A DNA stretch of 64,000 nucleotides, taken from positions 1 to 64,000 of the forward strand of contig CACYME010000019.1 of assembly GCA_902775475.1 (NCBI GenBank), given 5' to 3'. The DNA is from an uncultured Prevotellaceae bacterium (GTDB lineage Bacteria; Bacteroidota; Bacteroidia; Bacteroidales; Bacteroidaceae). The notes beneath the pieces were generated by a model. That model saw only the letters and a program-made list of their open reading frames with translations. It searched no databases and was not told where the DNA came from. This document shows, one piece after another, positions 35,663 through 44,303 of the stretch (position 1 is its first letter; each line of letters starts with the position of its first letter). The translations under genes were made by a program, and so were the position numbers.

Positions 35663-38161
35663 TTAACGCGGTGCGGCAGTGCTGGCAGTGATGCTGATGC
35701 TGGCTTCGGCCAGTGCTTCCGAGGTGCACGTCAGCGCGATGTCGCCCGCAGTGTGTCCGCTCTGTATCAGCACCTGAGCCCGTCCGTTGAAGGCGGGGAT
35801 GCTGAACTCCCGGCAGTCCTTCTGCTTCGGATGGTCCTCGCCGAGGTAGGCAGGGTCGCCATTGCCACAGCCGAGGATTCGCCCATCGCCTTCAAGGCGG
35901 AAGGTCAGCACGGGGCAGGCATCGGGCACGAAGCGGCCCTTGCCGTCCTGTATCTCGATGTTCACCACGGCCACGTCGCGTCCGTCGGCGGCTATCGTCC
36001 GTCGGTCAGCGTTCAGCACCATCTTCGAGGCCGCCTTGGTGGTCTCTATGACCTCGGTCAGGATGCGCTTGCCGTTCTTGTAGCCCGTCGCCACGACCTT
36101 GCCCGGCTGGTAGACGGCCTTCCACTTCAGGTGTCCGTTGCGGGGCATCTGCTGCCGTCCGAGTTTCTTGCCGTTCACCGTCAGCTCCACCTCGTCGCAG
36201 TTGCTGTAGGCCCAGAGGTCTATCTCCTCGCCCTCGTGTCCCTGCAGGTTCCAGTGGGGGAAGACGTGCAGCGTGGGCTCGTCGGTCCACCACGACTTCA
36301 GATACCAGGCTTCGTCTTTCCAGAAGCCGCAGTAGTCGAGCAGTCCAAACTCCGACTCATGGGCAGGGTAGGCCAGCGGGTTAGGCTCTCCGCGATAGTC
36401 GAAGCCCGTCCAGTAGAAGAGTCCTGCTGCCCAGGGGCGGTCGGCATAGAACTGCCAGCCGCGCTCGATGCGGTTCTCCGTGCCATCCTTGTCGGGGGCG
36501 AGATTCATGGAGCGCATGTGGCCGCGGTCGTCGGGGGAGTCGAAGTAGACGCCTCGCGTGCCACAGCCCGTCGTCTCCTCGGTGCCCACAATCTTCCACG
36601 TCGGATGAGCCTTCTTGCGGTTGTCCACATCGTTCTGGAGGATATAGTTGAAGCCCACCACGTCGAGGCCCTTGATCATCTCGGCGCCACCGGCATTGGC
36701 GATGGTCGACGAGCGCGTCGGGTCGAGCAGCCGGGCATATTCGCACATGGCGGCGGCGATGCGCCTGCCCTGCACGGTGTTCTCCATTCCCCACTCCTCG
36801 TTGCCGTTGCTCCAGAGGATGACGCTGGGGTGGTTGCGGTCGCGCTTAATCATCCGCTCCAGCAGTCGCAGATGCTCGTCGTTGATGCCCGTGAGGCGGT
36901 TCTCGTCGATGACGAGGATGCCCTCGCGGTCGCAGATGTCGAGCAGCACAGGCGTCATCGGGTTGTGCGACGAGCGGTAGGCGTTGCAGCCCAGCGCCTT
37001 CAGCTGCCTGATGCGCCACGCCAGCAGCGCCTCGGGGATGGCAGCCCCCACGCCGGCATGGTCCTGGTGCATGTTCACGCCCTTCAGCTTCAGCGGCTCG
37101 CCGTTCAGCAGGAAGCCACGGTCGGCATCGAAGACACAGTCACGGATTCCCGTGGTGGTCTCGTAGACATCGGTCACCTGTCCGCCAACCTTCACCGTCG
37201 TCTGCACCTTATATAGATAGGGGTCAGTGGTGCTCCACAGATGGGGATTGTCTAAGTGAAGCGTGAAAAGTGAAGAGTGAAGCGTTTGCTTCGCCTTCAG
37301 GGTGAGGGTCGAGGGTGCCGACTTGGCGACCTCCTGGCCGCTGGCATCGAGCAGGCGGTGACTGACTTCACACTGTTGCGTGGTCAGCGAGTGGTTGCTC
37401 ACCTCCGTCTCCACATGGATGGTGGCCTGGTCGTAAGGCGCCTTCAGGTCGGCATAGACGAACGTGCCGAAGGGAGCCACGCTGACGGCCGCCGTCTTCA
37501 CCAGCCATGCGTCGCGGTAGATGCCAGCACCCTCGTAGAACCAGCCCTCCTCGAGCGTCGCGTCAGCCCGCACGCATATCAGGTTCTCGCCGCCATAGTT
37601 GGCATATTCCGTCACGTCGTACACCTGCGTGGCATAGCCGCTCGGCTCCTCGCCCATCCAGAACCCGTTGAACCACACCTGCGCATGGCGGAAGATGCCG
37701 TCGAACTGCAGATAGAGGTGCTTGCCCAGGTCCTCGGCGGGGATGGTGATGACCTTCCTGTACCAGCCGACGCTCGTCTCGGGGTATTTGTAGCCCACGG
37801 TCTTGTAGCCGTGCGAGTGGCTGGCCTGGCTGGCGAAGGGCAGCGTCGTCACCCAGTCGTGTGGCACGCTGACGTGCTGCCATCCATCGTCGTTGAACTT
37901 CATCGCGTAGGGGCCCTCGTTGTGGATGGAGTTAGCCTTCGTCAGGTAGTTAAAGTACTCCGTGCCGCAGCCGAAGTCCTTCTTCGGGTCGGCGGCGTGT
38001 CCGAGTGCGAACTTCCAGCCCTCGTCAAGCCGTGTCACCTCGCGTACGCCGTCCGCGTGGCTGACGTTGTCGCTGGCAGTGGCGGGATGACCGTTGTTAA
38101 GTGCCGACACGTTTAGCAGGCTGGCGGTCAGCAGGCAAAGGAAAAATAGGTTCTTTTTCAT
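35663..38161 (-). CDS. Glycoside hydrolase family 2 (beta-galactosidase-like)
   Basis: This 832-residue enzyme has a signal peptide (MKKNLFFLCLLTASLLNVSA). The sugar-binding domain is at about 50-220, the Ig-like domain at about 225-330, the catalytic barrel at about 335-610 (LKGVNMHQDHAGVGAAI; HPSVILWSNGNEEWG with the acid/base Glu; YWTGFDYRGEPNPLAYP with the likely nucleophile Glu), and a DUF4982-type and Ig-like tail. It is probably periplasmic or surface located and removes beta-galactosyl or related residues. HSSLFTLHL at about residue 297 is coded by a GTGAAGAGTGAAG-type repeat. Exact specificity is uncertain. Confidence 0.9.
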   Translation of the reverse strand: MKKNLFFLCLLTASLLNVSALNNGHPATASDNVSHADGVREVTRLDEGWKFALGHAADPKKDFGCGTEYFNYLTKANSIHNEGPYAMKFNDDGWQHVSVPHDWVTTLPFASQASHSHGYKTVGYKYPETSVGWYRKVITIPAEDLGKHLYLQFDGIFRHAQVWFNGFWMGEEPSGYATQVYDVTEYANYGGENLICVRADATLEEGWFYEGAGIYRDAWLVKTAAVSVAPFGTFVYADLKAPYDQATIHVETEVSNHSLTTQQCEVSHRLLDASGQEVAKSAPSTLTLKAKQTLHSSLFTLHLDNPHLWSTTDPYLYKVQTTVKVGGQVTDVYETTTGIRDCVFDADRGFLLNGEPLKLKGVNMHQDHAGVGAAIPEALLAWRIRQLKALGCNAYRSSHNPMTPVLLDICDREGILVIDENRLTGINDEHLRLLERMIKRDRNHPSVILWSNGNEEWGMENTVQGRRIAAAMCEYARLLDPTRSSTIANAGGAEMIKGLDVVGFNYILQNDVDNRKKAHPTWKIVGTEETTGCGTRGVYFDSPDDRGHMRSMNLAPDKDGTENRIERGWQFYADRPWAAGLFYWTGFDYRGEPNPLAYPAHESEFGLLDYCGFWKDEAWYLKSWWTDEPTLHVFPHWNLQGHEGEEIDLWAYSNCDEVELTVNGKKLGRQQMPRNGHLKWKAVYQPGKVVATGYKNGKRILTEVIETTKAASKMVLNADRRTIAADGRDVAVVNIEIQDGKGRFVPDACPVLTFRLEGDGRILGCGNGDPAYLGEDHPKQKDCREFSIPAFNGRAQVLIQSGHTAGDIALTCTSEALAEASISITASTAAPR

Positions 38162-38193
38162 GTTTTCTGTAGTTTGTTATCGGAATATGGTTG

Positions 38194-38201
38194 CAAAGGT
38201 A
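38194..38201 (-). promoter_or_regulatory. -7 promoter box of the GH2 gene
   Basis: TACCTTTG on the minus strand lies 32 bases before the GH2 ATG, in the context GTACCTTTGCAACC. No clear -33 TTG. Confidence 0.5.
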
Positions 38202-38244
38202 CGAAATAAAGAGAAAAAACGAAGAAAAAATGTCTATAAAAATC

Positions 38245-38275
38245 TTGTGGCTTTCATAATATTATCGTAATTTTG
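38245..38275 (+). promoter_or_regulatory. Bacteroidetes-type promoter of the orphan gene at 38317
   Basis: TTG at 38245-38247 and TAATTTTG at 38268-38275 are 20 bases apart, a very good match. It lies 41 bases before the ATG at 38317. Confidence 0.75.
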
Positions 38276-38316
38276 CAGTATATTCAAAAAACTAAAAGGC
38301 TTCATGGAGGACAACA

Positions 38317-38838
38317 ATGAGAAAAATTGAAGGATATAGTATTGAGTACGATTTTAGCAGTTTCAAAAAGATTGCTGATTTGCTCTATTTCGATGGCCCT
38401 TTCCTGTCACACTATGTCAGCGGGAAGGGTGATGACTACCTTTTTTATTGGGCAGACCGCGACGACCAAGACAACCGTTGGCTGGTGCTTCGTGTCAGTC
38501 TGTCAAGCCTCCAGAAATATGTTGGAAAGGAACTAACTCTTCTTGAACTCATCAAGAATCCTAATGACGGGTATCTTTATTCGGTGGATGTGGATAGCGA
38601 TTTGCACTATCACAACATAAAGCTTGTTCAGCCTTCAGCCATTCCTGTCGATTATCTGCCCGATGCTGATTCATACTACGAGTTTGAACCCGTTCCAGCT
38701 GAAGATGCAGAAGAACTGATGACCTACGAGCTGACAATCCCTTATAAGGAACGAAATCGGTTTGAAGAGTTTCTCCACAAAATTGGCATTCCTGTCTCAG
38801 CCTTGAAAAAGGTTGTCAATCATGCGGCGGTGTTCTAA
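38317..38838 (+). CDS. Hypothetical cytoplasmic protein, DUF6575-like
   Basis: This 173-residue protein has no signal or membrane segment. The layout (FDGPFLSHYVSGKGDDYLFY, then WADRDDQDNRWLVLRVS, LLELIKNPNDGYLYSVDVDS, and a C-terminal helical end) recalls the DUF6575 family, whose function is unknown to me. The coding sequence is visibly more AT-rich and uses different codons from its neighbours, which suggests acquisition from elsewhere. It has its own strong promoter and is followed at once by element C. It could be half of a small accessory module; no partner gene is seen. Confidence 0.6.
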   Translation: MRKIEGYSIEYDFSSFKKIADLLYFDGPFLSHYVSGKGDDYLFYWADRDDQDNRWLVLRVSLSSLQKYVGKELTLLELIKNPNDGYLYSVDVDSDLHYHNIKLVQPSAIPVDYLPDADSYYEFEPVPAEDAEELMTYELTIPYKERNRFEEFLHKIGIPVSALKKVVNHAAVF

Positions 38839-38847
38839 TTCCCTGCA

Positions 38848-39263
38848 TTTGTCAAAATATTTCACAAAAAATTTAGCTCACGGCGACGAAGCATTCTGGA
38901 GTGAAAAATGGGCGATTTCGGGCCTTGGGGAGGCGTTGCCCGATGAAAAATTGGGCCGCAAACGACGAAATTTTGCACACATCCCCTACTTTTGTGCACG
39001 TTTTTCTCGCAATTTTTGCTCCTTTTCGCGTTTCTGCAAGCACGCCAAAAAAATAAAAAGTCAACGCCAAATTTTTCTGCGGCGTTGACTTTTGAAAACC
39101 AGCGAACGCCAATTTTGGCCAAAATTGGCTCAAACACCTGATACACAACTATTTATCTAACCCTCTCAAAATTGGCTATTTTTCGTCCAAAAGTTCTTTC
39201 GCGCAGAATTTTCGAAATATGGAGGCCTAAAACGGCCATTTTGTCAAAATCTTTCAAAAAAAG
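38848..39263 (+). repeat. Intergenic structured element, copy C (subfamily I)
   Basis: Plus orientation, from TTTGTCAAAATATTTCAC to the GGCCATTTTGTCAAAA block. Hairpins: GCCCGAT (38938-38944) with ATTGGGC (38950-38956, one G-U pair); TGCACA (38974-38979) with TGTGCA (38993-38998); GTCAACGCC (39060-39068) with GGCGTTGAC (39081-39089). It starts 10 bases after the stop of the orphan gene. Confidence 0.85.
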
Positions 39264-39345
39264 CATAGCCCCGTTCAGACAATTTAGTTCCCTTTTAAGC
39301 AATTATTAAAGGCAATGAAATAGCAGTGTCACTCGTATCCATCTA

Positions 39346-39402
39346 CCGGGGGTACTATATACCCTCGGCTATTGAAAGGAGACGCTTTCAGCGTCTTTTC
39401 AA
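39346..39402. promoter_or_regulatory. Two consecutive hairpins upstream of the sigma operon
   Basis: CCGGGGGTA (39346-39354) pairs with TACCCTCGG (39360-39368) with one mismatch. TTGAAAGGAGACGC (39372-39385) pairs with GCGTCTTTTCAA (39391-39402) imperfectly, followed by no T run. They lie between element C and the promoter of the sigma gene. Role unknown. Confidence 0.45.
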
Positions 39403-39426
39403 CCGTACACGTCGAAAAATTTTGCT

Positions 39427-39496
39427 CCCCTTTTAGGCATTATCAGATTATCTTCGTATCTTTGTCGCTGATTACCTAAAAAAATGCCTTTAGGGG
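39427..39496 (+). promoter_or_regulatory. Promoter of the sigma operon enclosed in an inverted repeat
   Basis: A -7 box TATCTTTG is at 39457-39464. It is enclosed by arms CCCCTTTTAGGCATT (39427-39441) and AATGCCTTTAGGGG (39483-39496), which match with one extra base. This could be an operator for autoregulation or a leader structure. Confidence 0.5.
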
Positions 39497-39546
39497 TGAT
39501 GATTTCCTTTGCTCATCTGTATAGATAAGTAGAAACAACCCAAAAA

Positions 39547-40092
39547 ATGCAAGACAGCGCAATCGGCACAAAGACACTCGCCTGGCGAGAACAGCAATTC
39601 AAGGAGCTCTTCCTTTCGGAGTATGGCAGGATGTACAAGGCAGCCTACATCCTGCTTGGCGACGAGGACGAGGCCAAGGATGCTGTGCAGGATGTCTTTG
39701 CTATGCTATGGGCGGGTGGCACCCTGCTGCGCGAAGAGGGTCGGCGCACCTTCCTGCTCACTTGCGTCCGTAACCGCTGTCTCAACATCATCGCTCGAAA
39801 ACGTGAGGAGCTGAAGGTGAAGCATGAAAAAACTTCGATGGCGAATGCCGATTCTTCGTTCTTCACGCTTCATCCTTCGCTTACTGACGAAGAGATTATT
39901 GATGCTGTGAACCGCTATGTTGACGAAAGACTAACGCCCCAGACCAGTCGCATCATCAAGATGCATTTCGACGAGGACCGGTCGTACAAGGAAATCTCGG
40001 GGAAGCTGGGCATCAGCCTTTCAGCCGTCAACAAGCACATCGTGCAGGGGTTGAAGAAACTACGTTCCACTTTTCAAAACAGAGAGGCATGA
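39547..40092 (+). CDS. ECF-type RNA polymerase sigma factor
   Basis: This 181-residue protein has sigma-2 at about 15-85 (KELFLSEYGRMYKAAYILLG, DEDEAKDAVQDVFAMLW) and sigma-4 at about 120-175 (LTPQTSRIIKMHFDEDRSYK, EISGKLGISLSAVNKHIVQG). It overlaps the anti-sigma gene by 4 bases. Between the two domains the linker reads ANADSSFFTLHPSLTDEE, coded by a TTCTTCACGCTTCAT-type repeat seen elsewhere as an insert. With the next two genes it forms a trans-envelope signalling operon. Confidence 0.93.
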   Translation: MQDSAIGTKTLAWREQQFKELFLSEYGRMYKAAYILLGDEDEAKDAVQDVFAMLWAGGTLLREEGRRTFLLTCVRNRCLNIIARKREELKVKHEKTSMANADSSFFTLHPSLTDEEIIDAVNRYVDERLTPQTSRIIKMHFDEDRSYKEISGKLGISLSAVNKHIVQGLKKLRSTFQNREA

Positions 40093-40661
40093 GGAGAGAA
40101 GACCAAATCAGGATGCTGCTGCATCCGGAGGAATATGGCGAAGAGCAAGTCGGCCAGATGTTGGACGAGGCGAACATACCCGCCCCTGATGCGGACGAGG
40201 CATGGGCGAGATGGAGCAAACGGACAAGGGGCGACAGTGTTTCCACGCTTCGTCCTTTGCTAAAAAAGCTGGCCGCCATGTTTGCTGGGGTGCTGATGCT
40301 GTCGGGTATCGCATACGCCGCCTATCATCTAGTGCAGGGTGGCAGCGTTGGGGACGATTTGCAATCGCCGCCTCAGGCGGTACGCGTGCCCAGTTCGCAC
40401 GAACAGGCTGCCGTTGAGACTCCCCAAGACAGCACCTTGTGGAAACCCGTGGTCTATGAGAATGCGGAACTGGCAACGATTCTGGATGATATCGCCGCGT
40501 TCCATCGCGTTGAGACGGTCTATAGAAGCGAGGCCACGAAGCACGTTCGCCTCTACTTCACCTGGGACAAGGCCGCCAAGCTGAACGATGTCATCAGCAC
40601 TTTCAACAAGTTCGACCGCATCCACATAGCGCAGGAGAACCAGAAACTGATTGTAGAATAA
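40089..40661 (+). CDS. FecR-like anti-sigma factor, shortened
   Basis: This 190-residue protein has a cytoplasmic N-terminus (about 1-55), one membrane helix (LAAMFAGVLMLSGIAYAAYH) and a periplasmic C-terminus resembling DUF4974 (NAELATILDDIAAFHRVETV, LNDVISTFNKFDRIHIAQEN). The central FecR domain of full-length family members (usually above 300 residues) is missing. It should hold the upstream sigma factor at the membrane and sense the STN domain of the outer-membrane protein encoded next. It overlaps the sigma gene by 4 bases; gap to the next gene is 18 bases. Confidence 0.8.
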   Translation: MRREDQIRMLLHPEEYGEEQVGQMLDEANIPAPDADEAWARWSKRTRGDSVSTLRPLLKKLAAMFAGVLMLSGIAYAAYHLVQGGSVGDDLQSPPQAVRVPSSHEQAAVETPQDSTLWKPVVYENAELATILDDIAAFHRVETVYRSEATKHVRLYFTWDKAAKLNDVISTFNKFDRIHIAQENQKLIVE

Positions 40662-40679
40662 TCCTAAAGGCTTCCTAAC

Positions 40680-43229
40680 ATGAAGAAGATTCTATTCACA
40701 ACACTGCTCTGTTGTGGTCTGACGCTGTGTGTGCATGCTCAGAAGATAACCCGCAACTATCAGAACGAGTCGCTATCGAGAGTTCTCGAGGACCTAAATG
40801 GCGCCACCAGCGAAAAGACCGTCTATTTCATCTACGACGAGCTGGAAGACTTCACGGTGACCAGCAACTTCAGCAACCTGTCCATTGAAGAGGCCATACG
40901 CGAGGTGATTGGCTTCTATCCGATGAAGGTGACCTACGACGATGACCGCATCTTCATCGAGTGCACGCAGAAAGAGGACACGAAGGTCATAGGGCGCATC
41001 GTCGATGATAGCGGCTCGCCCGTTGCGTTCGCCAACGTCGCGCTGCTGAAGGATGATGCCTTTGTCAACGGTGGCGTGAGCAATGAGAACGGCGACTTCG
41101 TCATCCCCTGCAGCCTGCAGCACGTCGTCGTCAAGGTGTCGTACGTCGGCTACAGGACAGTGACAAGAGCCGTCAGCGTAGGCCACGTCGGCACCATTAC
41201 CCTCCAGCCTGAGACCTACACCGTGGAAGGCATTGAGGTGAAGGGGCAGATTCCGCAGTACAAGATGGTGCAGGGCGGCCTGACGGTGGATGTGGAGCAC
41301 TCCATCCTGCACGACGTAGGAACGGCCAACGACCTGCTCGCAATGATACCGATGGTGCAGTTGGGCAGCGATGGCCAATTCAACGTGCTGGCCAAGGGTG
41401 AGCCCGAAATCTATATCAATAATAAAAAGGTACGCGATGCGAGCGAGCTGAAGCGGCTGAAATCGGTTGACATCAAAAGCGTGGATGTCATCACGTCGCC
41501 TGGTGCCAAGTATAGTGCCGAGGTGAATGCCGTCATACGCATCAGGACGCTGAAGCCTCAGGGCGACGGATTCAGCCTGATGGTCACCAGTCAGATGTGG
41601 AAGAACAACAAGTGGAACAACTACGACGACCTGACGCTGAAATATCGCGTGGGCGGGCTTGAAGCTTTTGCCAACGTGGCTCTCGACAATGGGCATTACA
41701 GCACCGACCAGGAACTGGAGCAGGAGCTGCATATCAAGAAAGATCGGTTCCATATTTTAGCTGAGCTACCCAATAGGAGCAGTTGGACGGAACTTCTGTA
41801 CCAGGCCGGTCTGAGCTACGACTTCAATGCCGACCATTCCGTCGGCGTGAGTGTCTCGTCGCAAAGCTTGCTGTATAGCTTTTACCAGTCTGAAATGATG
41901 CAGGACTATCAAAAGAACGGAGCCTATTACGGCAATGTCCGTCTGAAGACAGACAACGACGAGCCCGACAAACCTGTATGGGAACTCAACACGTATTATG
42001 TGGGTAAGGCAGGCAAACTGGGTATCGACCTGAACGCCACCATGCTGCGACGCGAGTCGGAAAACCATCTTGACCAGACAGAACAAAGCAAGGAACTGGG
42101 CGACCGTACCATCACCACCCTCAATAATGATGACCGCAGGATGATAGCCGGCAAGCTGGTGCTGACTTATCCCGTGTGGAAAGGTGTGCTGAGTGGAGGT
42201 TCGGAAGCCACAAGTACGAAGAGCTATGGTTGCAATGTCAATCAGGAAGGCATCATTCCTGAATCTGACAACGAGATGAAAGAAAAGAATACCGCCGGCT
42301 TTGCTGAATACGAAATGCTGTTGGGACAGTGGCGTCTGAATGCCGGACTGCGCTATGAACACGTAGCTGCCGACTACTATTCGTTTGGCGTCAGGCAGGA
42401 AGAACCCAGCCGCACCTATAACGACTGGTTCCCCAACCTGTCAGCAGCATGGCAGAAGGGCAAGTGGAGCGCACAGCTCAGTTACGGCAAGCGTATCACC
42501 CGTCCGCCCTATCGCATGCTGACTTCAATAATTGTCTACGACAGCCGCATGCTCTACGAAGGGGGTAACCCGCTGTTGCGCCCATCGGTACGTCAGAGCA
42601 TCGACCTCCATCTGACCTACTCGTGGCTGACTTTCGTCGCTGGCTTTACCCGCGAGAACGACCTGTTCACCCACATTGGAAGGGTGTATGATGAAGAGAA
42701 GGAAATCGCCATCTTCCAGCCCGTCAACTTCGACCATCAAGACCGCGTCTATGCCACACTCGTAGCGTCGCCGAAGTTAGGCTTCTGGCAACCCAACGTC
42801 ACACTGCACTACTACCAACAGAAATTTGATGCAGAGAAATATGGCGCGCCAAAGAAACTGAACAAGCCCGAATTCAGCTTCGACTTGAAGAGCTGGTTCG
42901 TCATCGACCCAACTACGAAAGCGCTGGTGCAGGCCAGTTACACGGGTAGCAACCACTGGGGATTCATGTATCGCGGCAGCAGCTTTGCGCTGAATGCCCG
43001 ACTGCAGAAGAGTTTCTTGAAAGAGCAGCTGACGGCTACGCTCTATGCCAACGACATCTTACGCACGGCGAATAGCGATATGACCACCTACTATGCCATC
43101 GGCCAGACAGCTCAGGATGTCTATAGCTTTACCCAGTGCGTGGGAGTGACGCTCAGCTACAACTTCAACATCAGCAGTTCGAAGTATAAGGGTGTTGGTG
43201 CCGGTAACGACGAGAAGAGCCGACTCTGA
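40680..43229 (+). CDS. Outer-membrane beta-barrel signalling receptor with STN domain
   Basis: This 849-residue protein has a signal peptide (LFTTLLCCGLTLCVHA) and an STN domain at about 25-100 (YQNESLSRVLEDLNGATSEK, SIEEAIREVIGFYPMKVTYD), which contacts the anti-sigma factor in such systems. A carboxypeptidase-regulatory-like domain lies at about 105-180, a plug-like region at about 185-280 (DVGTANDLLAMIPMVQLGSD), and an outer-membrane barrel (OMP_b-brl_3 type) to the end (VTLSYNFNIS). The ligand is unknown. It completes the sigma / anti-sigma / receptor operon. Confidence 0.87.
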   Translation: MKKILFTTLLCCGLTLCVHAQKITRNYQNESLSRVLEDLNGATSEKTVYFIYDELEDFTVTSNFSNLSIEEAIREVIGFYPMKVTYDDDRIFIECTQKEDTKVIGRIVDDSGSPVAFANVALLKDDAFVNGGVSNENGDFVIPCSLQHVVVKVSYVGYRTVTRAVSVGHVGTITLQPETYTVEGIEVKGQIPQYKMVQGGLTVDVEHSILHDVGTANDLLAMIPMVQLGSDGQFNVLAKGEPEIYINNKKVRDASELKRLKSVDIKSVDVITSPGAKYSAEVNAVIRIRTLKPQGDGFSLMVTSQMWKNNKWNNYDDLTLKYRVGGLEAFANVALDNGHYSTDQELEQELHIKKDRFHILAELPNRSSWTELLYQAGLSYDFNADHSVGVSVSSQSLLYSFYQSEMMQDYQKNGAYYGNVRLKTDNDEPDKPVWELNTYYVGKAGKLGIDLNATMLRRESENHLDQTEQSKELGDRTITTLNNDDRRMIAGKLVLTYPVWKGVLSGGSEATSTKSYGCNVNQEGIIPESDNEMKEKNTAGFAEYEMLLGQWRLNAGLRYEHVAADYYSFGVRQEEPSRTYNDWFPNLSAAWQKGKWSAQLSYGKRITRPPYRMLTSIIVYDSRMLYEGGNPLLRPSVRQSIDLHLTYSWLTFVAGFTRENDLFTHIGRVYDEEKEIAIFQPVNFDHQDRVYATLVASPKLGFWQPNVTLHYYQQKFDAEKYGAPKKLNKPEFSFDLKSWFVIDPTTKALVQASYTGSNHWGFMYRGSSFALNARLQKSFLKEQLTATLYANDILRTANSDMTTYYAIGQTAQDVYSFTQCVGVTLSYNFNISSSKYKGVGAGNDEKSRL

Positions 43230-43298
43230 CAAGTTAAATAGTCCTAAAAATGGAGTTCGCCATGCAGTCTTTTGCCCTTTCTTCGTATCTTTACATTT

Positions 43299-44279
43299 AT
43301 GAACACGACGAAACGACTGCTGGCGCTGGTCGCCCTCTGTCTGGTCATCGGGCTGTGCTGCGCCGAGGCGGCGGTCTATGCCGTCGTCATCAGCGGCGGG
43401 CGCAGCAAGATGTACAACCACGAGCGCTACTGGAACGACTGCGCCTTTCTCTACCGCACGCTGCGCCACGACTATGCCCTCCCGGCAGAGCGCATCACCC
43501 TGCTGATGGCCGACGGCGACGACCCCGCCACCGACCTGCTGCTCGACGGGGCCACGGGCTTTGCCTCGTCATCCACCGACCTCGATGGCGACGGACAGCC
43601 CGACCTGCACCTTGCCTGCACACGCCAGAACCTTGATGACACTTTCCAACGGCTGGCCAGCGGCCTCACCGCCGCCGACCAGATGCTGCTGTTTGTGGTG
43701 AACCATGCCGAGCTCGACGAGCGTGGCGAGGCCTTCCTCTGGCTGTGGCGCGGCGAGCGGCTGCTGGCCACAGAGCTGGCGGCGCTGCTCGGCACGGTGC
43801 AGGCCGGCTCGGTGGCCGTGGTGCTGGGGCCGTGCTATGCCGGAGCCTTCGCCGAGGCGCTGCAGGGCGAGGGCCGCGTGGTGATGGCGGCCTGCGGGCC
43901 CACTCAGCTGTCGTGGCGCTGTGCCGAACGGCCCTACGACGAGTTCGTCTACCACTGGACCTGCGCCGTGGCCCGCCACGACGAGCGGGGACTGCCCGTG
44001 GCCTCCGATGCCGATGGCGACGGGCGCGTCAGCATGGCCGAGGCCTTCAGCTATGCCCGCCAGCACGACCGTCGGCCCGAGACGCCCATGCTCCTTTCCT
44101 GCCCCGAAACACTCGCTGCCCAGCTGACGCTGAGCGGTGCTGGTACGCCATCAGCCATCGGCACCGTCGGCGCTGATGCCGTGCCCCTCGGCCCCGTCTT
44201 CGACCTCCGGGGACGGCGCCTGGGCCCGTATTTTTTTTCCGCCCCGTGCAGTCATCGCCCCTGCCCGTGCATCTATTAA
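43299..44279 (+). CDS. C13/caspase-like secreted peptidase, C-terminus degraded
   Basis: This 326-residue protein has a signal peptide (LLALVALCLVIGLCCAEAA). It resembles the C13 (legumain-like) group of Bacteroidetes: VYAVVISGGRSKMYNHERYW, candidate catalytic His136 in LLFVVNHAELDERG (the usual Gly after His is Ala), and candidate Cys179 in VVLGPCYAGAF. Two EF-hand-like loops (DLDGDGQPD; DADGDGRVSMAEAF) are present. The end starts like a sorting C-terminus (VFDLRGRRLGP) but runs into eight T at 44231-44238 and finishes FFSAPCSHRPCPCIY, so a slippage frameshift has probably removed it. The following gene is same-strand after 24 bases. Confidence 0.7.
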   Translation: MNTTKRLLALVALCLVIGLCCAEAAVYAVVISGGRSKMYNHERYWNDCAFLYRTLRHDYALPAERITLLMADGDDPATDLLLDGATGFASSSTDLDGDGQPDLHLACTRQNLDDTFQRLASGLTAADQMLLFVVNHAELDERGEAFLWLWRGERLLATELAALLGTVQAGSVAVVLGPCYAGAFAEALQGEGRVVMAACGPTQLSWRCAERPYDEFVYHWTCAVARHDERGLPVASDADGDGRVSMAEAFSYARQHDRRPETPMLLSCPETLAAQLTLSGAGTPSAIGTVGADAVPLGPVFDLRGRRLGPYFFSAPCSHRPCPCIY

Positions 44280-44303
44280 TATGTAACCAAACTGAAAACA
44301 GAT

